This document shows positions 32,021-43,300 of a stretch of 64,000 bases of DNA, piece by piece; the first letter of the stretch is position 1; each line of letters starts with the position of its first letter. The position numbers and the translations under genes were made by a program. The DNA comes from Kitagawia praeruptora (lineage: Eukaryota; Streptophyta; Magnoliopsida; Apiales; Apiaceae). The stretch is from positions 148,526,501-148,590,500 of the forward strand of contig CM075347.1 in assembly GCA_037693485.1 (NCBI GenBank), given 5' to 3'. The notes under the pieces are model-generated. The model was not told where the DNA came from and searched no databases. It saw only the letters and a list, made by a program, of their open reading frames with translations.

Positions 32021-32043
32021 GGATTCTGCCCCCAGAATCCCAC

Positions 32044-34254
32044 TTAAGAAAATAAGTGCGGATACTGAGCTCGAATTTCACTTTCTACCTCCCATGTTGA
32101 TTCTTCCACCAAGGGATTCCTCTATAACACTCTAACTAGGGGTATGGTCTTATTTCTTAATACCTTAACCTTATGATCTAATATCTCAACTGGTTGCTCA
32201 ACAAAAGATAAGTCAGGTTGAATATCTACAGGCTCATATTCTATTGCGTGCATTGGATCAGGATTGTACTTTCTCAGCATCGATATATGGAACACATTAT
32301 GGATGTTCTGCATGTGTGGCGGCAAAGCTAATTCGTAAGCAAGCTTCCCCACCTTCTTCAGTATCTCGAACGGTCCCACATATCTTGGTTTGAGTTTACC
32401 TCTTTTCCCAAATCTGGTTACAGCTTTCCATGGTGATACTTTCAGCAATACCAATTCTCCGACTTCAAAATTCTGGTCCTTCCTGCTTTGATCTGCATAT
32501 TTCTTCTGTCGATCTTGAGCGGCGATTAATCTTTTCTGTATTAATCCGATCTTTTCTTTCGTCTGTTGCAGTAATTCTGGACCCAAGATGGTGCGTTCTC
32601 CTACTTCTTCCCAGTACACCGGAGATCTACATCTTCTGCCGTAAAGGGCTTCATATGGTGGCATTCCAATGCTGGCATGATAACTATTGTTATATGAGAA
32701 CTCCACCAACGGTAAGTGCTCATCCCAATTACCCTTAAAATCCAGGACACATACCCTTAACATATCTTCTATGGTCTGAATTGTCCTCTCGCTTTGTCCG
32801 TCCGTTTGAGGATGATATGCCGTACTCATATTTAGTTTGGTTCCTAAACATTCTTGAAATTGTCTCCAGAATCTTGAATTGAAACGAGGATCTCGATCAG
32901 ATACTATAGATACAGGAACTCCGTGTCGTACTACAATCTCTTTCAAATATAGTTGAACCAGTTTCTCTAGCGAAAATCTTTCGTTGATGGGGAGAAAATG
33001 TGCTGATTTGGTCAACCTATCAATGATCACCCAGATTGCATCGTGATTTGATTGAGTCTTCGGGAGTCCTACTACAAAATCCATTGCAAGATGTTCCCAT
33101 TTCCATTCTGGAATTTCCAAAGGTTGTAGCAATCCACTTGGCCTTTGATGCTCGGCTTTAACTCTCTGACAGGTATAGCATTTGCTGACGTATTCTGCAA
33201 TATCTTTCTTCATATCGGGCCACCAAAAATGTTGCTTCAAGTCTCTATACATCTTTGTACTGCCAGGGTGAATAGAATACCTGGAGTTGTGTGCATCACG
33301 CAAGATTTCATCCTTCAGCTCCATAACATTAGGTACCCATATACGTGAAGAGAATCTTAGAATTCCTTTATCATCCTTTTGACTCCTGATTTCTTCTCCG
33401 GTTAATTTTGCTTTGTCTTGCTCCATTACCTGTTCTTGACATCTACGGATCTTTTCTAATAATACTGGCTGAAAGGTCATGGCATACAATACTTCACTGA
33501 CTGCTTCTGATGTATGGACCTCTATCTCCAATTTCTCGAATTCCTTGAGTAACTCCTCGGTTGAGGTTAAGAGATTTAACCTTTCCTTCCGGCTTAGTGC
33601 ATCTGCCACTACGTTGGCTTTGCCTGGATGATAGCTAATGGTACAATCGTAGTCCTTGATCAACTCCAACCACCGTCGTTGTCTCATGTTTAGCTCCTTC
33701 TGAGTGAAAATATATTTCAAGCTTTTGTGATCCGTGAAGATTTCACACTTCTCTCCGTATAAATAGTGCCTCCAAAGTTTTAGTGCAAAAACAATTGCTG
33801 CCAATTCCAGATCATGCGTAGGATACTTTCGTTCGTGAATCTTGAGTTGCCTGGATGCGTAAGCAATTACCTTGCCGTCCTGCATTAACACACACCCTAA
33901 TCCCTTCTGAGATGCATCACTGAAGATTACAAAGTTTCCACTTTCGTTGGGTAGAACTAGCACTGGTGCAGTTATCAATCGCTTCTTTAATTCCTGGAAA
34001 CTTTGCTCGCACTTCTCGTTCCATTCAAATTTCTCATTCTTCCGGGTGAGTTTGGTTAGAGATGCCGCTATTTTAGCAAAATCCTTAACAAATCTCCTGT
34101 AATAACCAGCTAATCCCAGAAAACTTCGAACTTCAGTTGGTGTTCTCGGTTGCTCCCAATTCATAATGGCTTCGATCTTGGCTGGATCCACTTTAATTCC
34201 TTCATTGGTGACAACGTGCCCCAAGAATTGTACCTCCCTTAACCAAAACTCGCA
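32044..34254 (-). pseudogene. Tekay-type Pol remnant: RT end, RNase H, integrase, chromodomain tail
   Basis: The open frame runs from the deletion edge near 34254 to a TAG at 32124-32122. The RT thumb (SFLGLAGYYRRF) is followed by RNase H with its four acidic residues in place (FSDAS, DLELA, FTDH, VADAL). Integrase follows with the zinc-binding H-H-C-C (AHN, IHPG, CYTC) and a D-D-35-E core (AMDF, VSDRD, GQSERT), then the GPFEI-type C-terminal domain. The TAG lies inside the carboxy-terminal chromodomain; the same frame continues without another stop to 32044, so a single substitution seems to have truncated the domain that targets insertion to heterochromatin. Gag, protease and RT fingers-palm are absent. 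Confidence 0.92.
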
Positions 34255-34500
34255 TCACTACAAAAGTACTACTGATATATAATTCCACACTCATAATTAT
34301 ACATGACTACTAGTCGGGTTATCTAACACCATATCACGGTTACCCGACCATACCAACTACACTGTCGGTTATACACAACAAAATTCCCGACTTATTCTAC
34401 CAACAAACTACTGTTAGTACACACATAATATCTTACAAACAACCGAAACCAAACAAACACATGTAGCATATCCTTCTCCCAGGGCTCTATCCCATAGTAT
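34255..34500 (-). other. Deletion-junction DNA inside the Tekay-type element
   Basis: This 246-bp stretch joins the leader frame to mid-RT, in place of some 3 kb expected for gag, protease and RT. It has no open frame and matches nothing else I recognise in the window. The RT sequence begins abruptly at GAGTTTTGG on the minus strand. Confidence 0.55.
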
Positions 34501-35247
34501 CTAGTCCCAGCTGGGCCCTACCATCCCCTGAAGGTCCGACAACATCCTCTGGAGGATGCGGTATGCCTGACGATAATCAACAGTACCTGATGACTCACCC
34601 AGCAACATCGCCTCCACCTCAAAAGAACCGGCTGCTATCATCTCTCGGAGGTTATGTCGAAGCTCGGAGTCTGTGATACGATGATCTCCCATCCTACGCA
34701 GCTCCACATTCTGCCCTCTCACAAAGTCGAATGCCTCCCAAAGCTCACGGTACTCACTCAATGGAACGGTGCATGGTGCACCGATATGGCCGCTAGACTG
34801 GGCCTCCGCTCCACCTGTAACCTCCTCTATCAATGCCTGCACTCGCTCCTCTCCTGGTGGCATCTGGTGCCAAGGTATGACTGGTGGAAGAGGTACATAA
34901 GGACCCTGCACAGTAGGATCGGACTGATCCGTGAACTCTGCTGGCATAAGGAATCCTACCATAGCTGCCAGTGCACCAGATCGATGCAACTCAGGCACAG
35001 CAGGTAGCACCTCGATCCCCTGCTGCTGATCAGGAATCAATTCCGGAACGGGAACTGGTGGTATAGGATCAAGTAGCCCCATCGGACACTCCCAACCCAT
35101 CCAGTAATCTAACCCCATCACTGGTTGGTCTGGATCCATAAGAGCGGTGGTATATGGTAAGTCCACTGGTGGAAATAATGGTAGCGTAACTGGCTCTAGG
35201 GCCGGCATAGGCTGAGGTGCAATCACCGGAGTCGGCGTAGTCACCAT
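34501..35247 (-). CDS. Tekay-type 5' leader open frame, unknown function
   Basis: An ATG at 35247 opens a 248-aa frame between the primer site and the deleted gag; the frame is open a further 12 codons upstream. The first third is very rich in Pro (TPTPVIAPQPMPALEPV), the rest is mixed with a helical-looking end (YRQAYRILQRMLSDLQGM). There is a possible 3' splice site (TTACGCAG) just upstream of the ATG. It lies where some chromovirus families carry an extra N-terminal frame. It could also be the 5' part of an unusual gag. No Gag core or zinc knuckle is visible. Confidence 0.5.
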   Translation of the reverse strand: MVTTPTPVIAPQPMPALEPVTLPLFPPVDLPYTTALMDPDQPVMGLDYWMGWECPMGLLDPIPPVPVPELIPDQQQGIEVLPAVPELHRSGALAAMVGFLMPAEFTDQSDPTVQGPYVPLPPVIPWHQMPPGEERVQALIEEVTGGAEAQSSGHIGAPCTVPLSEYRELWEAFDFVRGQNVELRRMGDHRITDSELRHNLREMIAAGSFEVEAMLLGESSGTVDYRQAYRILQRMLSDLQGMVGPSWD

Positions 35248-35416
35248 AACAGGAACCTGCGTAACCCGGTAACATAATATCACAAATCATCTCACAACTT
35301 AGGCTTAGACTAAAGTCAAACGCAACGTGTAACATAAGAACGTAATCCTATCTCATGTGATCTCCCTAATTATTCATGGGCTATATCTCTGCTTATTTCA
35401 GTAACTATAACCTGTC

Positions 35417-35430
35417 AGCTCTGATGCCAA
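35417..35430 (-). other. Tekay-type primer-binding site (initiator tRNA-Met)
   Basis: Minus-strand TTGGCATCAGAGCT one base from the 5' LTR. It matches the common TGGTATCAGAGC primer site complementary to plant initiator tRNA-Met with one mismatch. Confidence 0.85.
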
Positions 35431-35431
35431 C

Positions 35432-38400
35432 TGTGACACCCTCCAAATCCGGGGTCTAGATCCGGGGGTCACCAACCAATCACAACTAATAAAATAAATC
35501 AGAATGCGCAACTGACCCCGCCAACCAAAGATCGCAAACAGGTTATTGTATGAAACTAAGCAGTTACAGCCCAAAAGTAACATACTCACTTATTACAAAC
35601 CATCAAATAAACTCAACCTAAATCCAGTCTAGTATTATTTTATTATTACATCCCATTTTATTTAAAATTCTATCTAGCGCCGACAGAAACCCGCAAATAC
35701 CTGTAAGGTCTGGGGTGCAGACACACAGCCACTCTGCCCCTCTCTAATATGGTCCGAACGGCTGGTCGGAAACATACTGCTCCTCTGGAAAGATTTTGTG
35801 AAAACAAGAGTGAGCCAAAGAAATGCCCAGCAAGTATATATAAACAATTTTATAATAAAACGGGATAAGTGCTGCATGATATCAACTGAAATGTAAAACA
35901 GTTTATAGAGAAACTGAATCAACAACTGTGATATAATTCAAATCCATAACTGAAATCATTTGGCATGTCATAAAAATGAATCATCTGCCAATTCACAATA
36001 TATAATAGCCATTCTGGCGATATGGATTGGATATATATAAAAATAAAGACAAAACACCATTGCCCCCTGATCAGGTTCAAAAGCAATGGGACCCTTTATA
36101 CTACCACCGGTACATTTCTATACCCGTGTGTATAACCCGGATTTCATGAGGGTACCAAAATAGGCAAGTAATGTTAGCCTATAGGAAGATGGAATGGTTA
36201 CCATATCCTCCTTAAATATTGCTGGACCATGGTAGCAACCATGGCCTCCTACGCTTCCCAATAAATATTGCTGGACCATGATAGCAATCATGGCCTCCTA
36301 TGCTTATCATCTTCCAATCCAATAGAGCAATTTCCGAATTCAACAGGAAATGCTTAGTTTCACATACAGTTCACATCCCTATTATTTAATACGATAATAA
36401 GGATATGAAGAGTTTATCTTAAACATTTCCCCACATCAAGGGTACCAAAATCAAGTAATTGTGTTCGCACAAAAATATTTAAGAATCACAAATAGCTCTG
36501 AACAATAGCTACTCGTCATGATATGAATCAATAAACATAAAATAAACAGTGTATAAGATGATCAAGGGAAAAAAAATACTTGCCTGAATATGTGATTGGT
36601 AAGCTATACTCGTTGGCTAAGGTTTCCTCACTTCTACGAATACTGCAGGTAACTCTGCCCACTAGCTAGGGTTCCTCCCACTTCTACATTAAAACATGCT
36701 ATTTTAAACATCTAGCTAGGTAGGCATAAGACCATAAACAAATCATACCTCGGTTTTAGTGTCTACCCGTACGTTGTATCACTATCGAATGAATATTTAA
36801 TACAATTAATAACATGTACGGGGCATTCACACACATAATCACATAGCACATACGTTTTACAGACAAAGGAGCACTCAAATTATTATTATCATGTTTAAAA
36901 GTATTTTCAAAATAATTAAAAGAATTTTAAAAGATTTAAATAACCCTTCCCGAATCAAAAAGGATCATTAATAAATTCTCTGAGTAATTATTGGATCACC
37001 AAAATATTTTTATAATTATCTAACCTGGGTTTATAAATAATTTTAGAATTTTAAAACTATTTTTACCGTTCCCGGATTATTTTTAGGATTTAAAACAATT
37101 TTATTTCATTTTAAATCACTTTTAAACAGAAAATTGGTTAATAATCCTAAATAAATTAATTAGAATCAAGTAATAATTAATTAATAAAATTATCTAATAA
37201 TTAATTACATTTATCAGATAATTAAATTAATTAAATCATTATTTGAGATTAATTAATATAATTAAAAGAATTTAATTCTTAATTATTCCGAATTAAAAAC
37301 AAATAAATAAAGAAATAAAGAAATAATTAAAATAAAATTCGGAAATAAATTCTAGATTTATAAAACATTTTCAGAAAATAAAATTTCTGAAATTAATAAT
37401 TTAATTCAGAATTATAAATTAATTAAAGTAAATAAAAGTAAATAAAATTAAATAAAAGTAAATAAAAGTAATTAAAAGTAAATAAAAGTAAAAATAATTG
37501 GTAAAAAGTAAAAAAATTAATTCCAAAATCACTTTTCAGAAATTGTTAACAGATTTTTAGGATTAAACGGGTACTGTTCATCACCATCTTCGTTGTTCTT
37601 CGTATGAATGCTCGAAGAACAACCACCTCCAACAATGGAGGTTCCCCAGATTCCGGCGACCGGAACAAAAATCCGGCCAACTCCGGCCTTCACCAAAACG
37701 TACCATTTGCTACGTTTTTAAGTACCAAATACACTCCAAATCACATTCCAAACTCAACCATACCAACCATTCGAACCCAGAATTTACCAAATCAAATATC
37801 CGGCCAAAACCGAACAATCCGGCGACCTTCAAAAAATTAAAACCGGTGAACTCGAAATCGGTCACCAAATCCAACGTTCTCTATATCAAATCGAAGCCCA
37901 TGAGTTCAAGAACTCATAACAATCATCAAGAACATCAAACAATCATCATATAATCCGAAAAATCGAAAATTATAATCACCCCCACAAAAATTCGATTTTG
38001 AGTTTTAAGATACTAAAAATCAAACAAAAATTATCATGATGCTCCTGAGATTATATACAATCTATAGATACTAACCATATCAACAACAAATCACTGTATG
38101 ATTCACAATAAATTCATGAAATTTCGATTATTAAACTAAAATTATGAATTTTCGATTCAAGCAATTTAGGATGTTAAAACACACATAAACATGTAGTAGA
38201 GATCAAGAGCTTCAGTTTGGTTACCCACATGAACGATTTGGATGCCGGAATCACTGTCAAAAGTCCGGTTAATCCTCAAGAACACCAAGAACTATTTTTC
38301 CAGATTTTACAGAAAATAAAAATCAAAAAATCTGATTTTTTGATTATTTTGATTAATTACATAAAAATCTGTTAGTATTTATCCTGAATCAAATTAATAC

Positions 38401-38861
38401 CCCAAAAATATTTTTAGCCCCTAATTAAAATTATTAAACCCTAAAAATAATTTTTATGGGATAAAAATGTAAAAATTTTAATTTTAAACAAATACAAAAT
38501 ATATGTCAAAATTTCCCAAAAATTATGAATATTTCAAAAATTACAAAATAATGCATCTTTAAATATCCTATCATTATATAAAAATAATTTTGTCAAAAAC
38601 AAGGCTTCAGATTCAGTTTAGGGGCTGGATCTGGAAATTAAAATGCGAAATAATTGTATTATAAAAATATAAAAATTACAGAAAAATAGAATAAAATTAT
38701 CTAAGCTACACAGAAGTCACATAACACGTATGGGATCATTTCCCTATTTAATAAAAATCGTAACACGTTTAAATGCATTAAAAATAAACTGAAACGCAAT
38801 AAAGTCAACTAAAAACATATTTTAACATATTAAAATTCACGAAATTTTCCCGGTCGTTACA
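35432..38861 (-). repeat. Tekay-type 5' LTR (3430 bp)
   Basis: Same length and ends as the copy at 28574-32003. The one difference I can see is C at 36271 against A at 29413, inside the second 49-bp tandem unit. Confidence 0.95.
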
Positions 38862-39829
38862 GCATGGCTGAAGCAACGAGGGGTTAGGATATTTCATACC
38901 GAGATCAGAACAGAACAGATACAAATACACACATCATAGGGTACCTAATGTGTGCAACAAATCGGATAACGTGTACGGCATATACACGTCACCGTCAAAT
39001 CAAATCACAAATCAAATCAAATCTGGGTGCACCCACGTATCCTGAAACAAATATCAAAATGCGCAAAAGCTCGCCACCTGAGCTATCAGAAGGATACGCC
39101 GTGACCAATCACACTGCCACGGAAGTGTCATGTCACTGGTGCCGCAATGACATGGCTGTAGTACCCCTACAGCTGGTTAACTCGGTATACCCTATATCGC
39201 TAAGGGTTCAAATAAATATTTCACAAAATCTTATAAATCACATAAACAAATATTTCAAATATTTCCAAACAGATATTTTAAACATTTCCGAACAGATATT
39301 TCAATACAAAATCTTTTTAAAAATCACAGAACATGTATTCAAATATTTTTCAAAACATATTTCTTTTAAAATATTTTTCAGAGTCAAAACAGTCAAATCA
39401 GATATAAACAGAGTAAACAGATTTGAGGGTAAAACGAATCAGATATAAAAATTCAGAATTAAGAATAGTGCTGAATAAAAGGAGAGAATCCGTACCTCAA
39501 AAACAACGATCTCAAACACTCACGAAATCCGTAATTAATCCGTTAAATTCATTACCCGCGATCTAATTACAAAATTATAATTTATTAAGTTATATGCTTC
39601 TAATAAAATCAAATAACCACTATCAGTAATAGTTAATATTAGTTCAAGTATTTTATAATATTTAATATTACTGAACAAAACATAGATGATTCGGATAATC
39701 TATTAAATTATTAAATAGACTCGAGAATGAAAATATGGGACAACTTGAGTACCTACAAGTGCAGTAGCCACACACATCTAAAATAAATTCATTAACAAAC
39801 TAACCTGATGCCTAAAATACTTAAAGGAC

Positions 39830-40325
39830 TGATATGGGCTAAAAGTAAGCCCTAAAAACACATTTAATGTGGCATTAATTAGACCCGGAATGGTCCAAAC
39901 GTGGGGCCCACCAGATGGGCCCAATCCCTGTCTATAATATTAATTTCGTAATTAATATTAGGGGTAATAAACAGCTCAGCAAATAAGAGTCAAACAAGGA
40001 TATTACTCTTGCCTGACTTAGCCTCCAAGATACATATTCCAACATGGAAACTGGCTCCTACAAGGAAGGAGTCTAGAACCTTCCTTGAGGCGGTGACTTG
40101 CCCACCAAGTCATCTAACCCTACTACGATTTTAGGGTTTCTCAGCCTATATAAAGGGTCTGACCCCTCATCCTAGAACTACGTTTTCTTGGCTTGATTCT
40201 CTAATACAGAGATACGTAGGCATTCTGTGAGGACCGTTTAGTCTCGAACGCAGAAGCAGCCATTAAAGCTTGAAGCTCACAAACCCTAGCCGTCATAATC
40301 ATAACCTAGTTTTTATTCCACAACA
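39830..40325 (+). repeat. Tat-1 5' LTR (496 bp)
   Basis: Begins TGATATGGGCTAAAAG and ends TTATTCCACAACA. It carries a TATA box at 40147. It is followed directly by the primer-binding site. Confidence 0.95.
40147..40155 (+). promoter_or_regulatory. Tat-1 LTR TATA box
   Basis: TATATAAAG, preserved at 62746-62754 in the 3' LTR and in the LTRs of Tat-2. Transcription probably starts some 30 bases downstream, within the CTAGAACTACG region. Confidence 0.65.
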
Positions 40326-40344
40326 TTTGGCGCCGTCTGTGGGA
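40326..40344 (+). other. Tat-1 primer-binding site
   Basis: TTTGGCGCCGTCTGTGGGA right after the LTR. TGGCGCCGT is complementary to the 3' end of plant tRNA-Asp; the following bases match poorly. Confidence 0.8.
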
Positions 40345-40358
40345 AGACAACATCAACC

Positions 40359-43300
40359 ATGGTTAACACACGAAGAACACCAGCAATTACAGAGCCGATT
40401 GCAACTGAGGCTCTACCTCTTAGCTCTGCTCCGCCCCATACTGAACAAGTACCTCCAGCATCCGGGGCTATTGTTCCGCATCAAGTTTCTCAACCTCTAG
40501 GGACGACTTCCCATGTTGAGAGTACGCTACCTCCGATCGTCCACACAATTCCAGGGACTAACCCCCTCCAGGCGGGGATTTCTTCCTTGATTGTAGACCC
40601 CAACAACCCTCCACGAGGGGTTCAGATCCACACCACGGATCTCCCCATAAGCACCAATCCAATGTTCGGGATGCCTAATTACGGAGCTGGATCAAGTGGT
40701 CATGCCCTGTATATTCGAGATCGTGATTATCGTGATTTTTCTGGTCCTTATACGGATGAATCATCTTCTGACGATGATTACGAGCGTGATGAAGCTCCAA
40801 GGAGGCGACGTGCAAGTAAAGAACCTCGAGGGAGAACTCAAACTACTCACGATGGGCTCCCTTCAACAACCGCTGAGAGGATTAAGGCTTATGAAGCCGA
40901 GATCTTAAGATTAAAGGAAGAGATGGCCAGGGAGCAAGCCAGATCGAATCAGACTTTAGCACCTCCAACTTCTGGAGGGATCCCTTTTGTTGATCTGGAG
41001 AGACCTCCGAGGAGGCAAAGAAGGGTTGATACCCAATCTGATAAAACAGCGAGGGTAGAAACTCCCAGAAGTAACCCCAAAGATTTGATGCCACTAGGAG
41101 ATCCGGATGACCCTACACCCCCATTTACTGAGGAGGTAATGAATGCTCGTATCTCCAAGAAGTTCAAGATGCCAACTATTAAGGCTTATGACGGGACGGG
41201 TGATCCCACAAATCACGTCAGGACGTTTTCAAATGCACTGTTATTGCAGCCTGCAAGTGACGCCTTGAAGTGTAGGGCGTTCCCTCAAACCCTGTCGGGT
41301 ATGGCTCAAAGATGGTACAGCCGCTTACCTGCAAACTCGATTGGCTCTTTTAAGGAATTGAGCGCTGCCTTTGTGAGTCAATTTATCAGCGGAAGAATTC
41401 ATGAGAAAAGTTCTGCATCTCTCATATATGTGGTACAAGGGAAGAATGAGAATCTCAGAGATTATCTTAAGAGGTTCACCAAGGAGACATTAAATATCAC
41501 TGATTTAGAGAACAAGGTGGCCATGGTAGCCCTGGAGCATGGCACCACTGATTTGTACTTTAAAAGATCATTGGCAAAGCACCCACCTGAGAATATGGCG
41601 GAACTCCAACGAAGGGCTGATAAATATATCAAGGCTGAGGATAGTACCAAGAAGGATATAGTGATACACAATGGTAAGGGTGACAATGGTACAAAGAAGC
41701 GAAAGCAAGAGCAGGAGTATGATGCTAGGGACAAATATCCCCGGACTAGCAAGGACTCCGACTCATCGCCAAAGAAGAGTATGGGACCAAGATTTTCTGA
41801 CTATGCAAGGTTGAATGCTCCTAGGAGCCAAATTTTGTTAGAAATCGAGAAGGATAAAGACTTCCGATGGCCGAAGCCACTCAGGGGTGACCCCGCAAAG
41901 AGAGACAAGGATCAATACTGTAGGTTCCACCGAGACGTGGGACATGACACGGATGATTGCAGGCAGTTGAAGGACGAAATTGAATTCTTGATCCGTAAAG
42001 GAAAGCTGAGTAATTTCACAAAGGGTGGAGATCATGGAACCCAAAGAGGGGATTACAACAGGAGAAACAATGACAGGAGGGATAACGATCGTGACCGTAA
42101 CACGCAGCCCCGAGGGCCAGTTATCAACATGATCTGGGGAGGCCTGACAGCGGCCGGTACAACCCGCAATTGTCGAAAGGCATACGCAAGGGAAGTGATG
42201 CAGATTCTGGGAGAGGCCCCGAAGCGTGCTAGAACAGAAACCGTGATTGGTTTTGATGACTCTGATCTGGAAGGGGTGAAATTCCCCCATGATGACCCAT
42301 TAGTTATAACCCCTGTGATTGGGAACTCGGAGGTAAAACGAGTCTTGATAGACAATGGAGCTTCTGTTGACATTCTGTTTCATGATGCGTTTGTGAAGAT
42401 GGGATATACCGATTCTCAGCTAACTCCGACTAACATGCCCATTTATGGGTTCAATGGGGTTGAGTCCAAGGTCGAGGGTACTATCCAGTTACCCATGACA
42501 ATCGGGCAGGAACCTAAGGAAGCTACTCAAATGCTAAATTTTCTGGTAATTAAGGCAGCCTCGACTTATAACGCGATCTTGGGAAGGACTGGACTTCATG
42601 CGTTCAAGGCTGTTGCCTCAACATATCATATGAAGATTAAGTTTCCAACCCGAAACGGGGTTGGAGAACAGAAAGGCGACCAGAAGATGGCAAGAAGTTG
42701 TTATGTATCCGCCCTAAGAGCTGATGGAGTCGGGGGGCAGGTACTCCCAATTGAAGACATGGATGTCCGTAGTGATGATGAACAGCGAGGAAAGCCAGCA
42801 GAGGATTTAATACCTGTCCCTCTAGAGCTGAGCGACCCGGAAAAGGTTACATACATAGGAGCATCTCTGAAGGAACCCCTGAAGGGCGAATTGATAGCGT
42901 TCTTGCAAGAGAATAGCGATGTGTTTGCTTGGACAGCAGCGGACATGCCAGGGATTGACCCCCAACTTATAACTCATAGGTTGAACGTCGATCCTGAACG
43001 AAAGAAAATAAAGCAGAAAAAGAGGAATTTTGCTCCTGAAAGGCAAGAGGCCATTAAGCAGGAAGTTGATAAGCTTTTGGAAGCTGGGTTTATTGAGGAG
43101 ATTCAGTTCCCTGAATGGTTGGCTAATCCCGTCATGGTCAAGAAAGCGAATGGAAAATGGAGAATGTGCATCGACTTCACAGATTTGAACGATGCATGCC
43201 CAAAGGATTGTTTCCCTCTACCAAGGATTGACACCCTAATAGATGCTACAGCTGGACACGAGATGTTAAGTTTCATGGATGGTTTCAGCGGATACAATCA

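Larger units (their letters stand above)
28574..38861 (-). mobile_element. Tekay-type chromovirus (Ty3/gypsy), internally deleted
   Basis: Two 3430-bp LTRs enclose only 3428 bp of internal DNA. It is flanked by GCATG (28569-28573 and 38862-38866). In minus-strand order: LTR, primer site for initiator tRNA-Met, a leader open frame, a deletion that removed gag, protease and most of RT, then RNase H, integrase and a chromodomain-type tail, polypurine tract, LTR. LTRs differ at one position that I can see, so insertion is very recent. The element cannot supply its own Gag or RT. Confidence 0.9.

Noticed and set aside
38948..39448. 166-codon frame in the LTR-like shell
   Set aside because: Low-complexity K/F/I/N-rich translation, no domain; more likely non-coding LTR.
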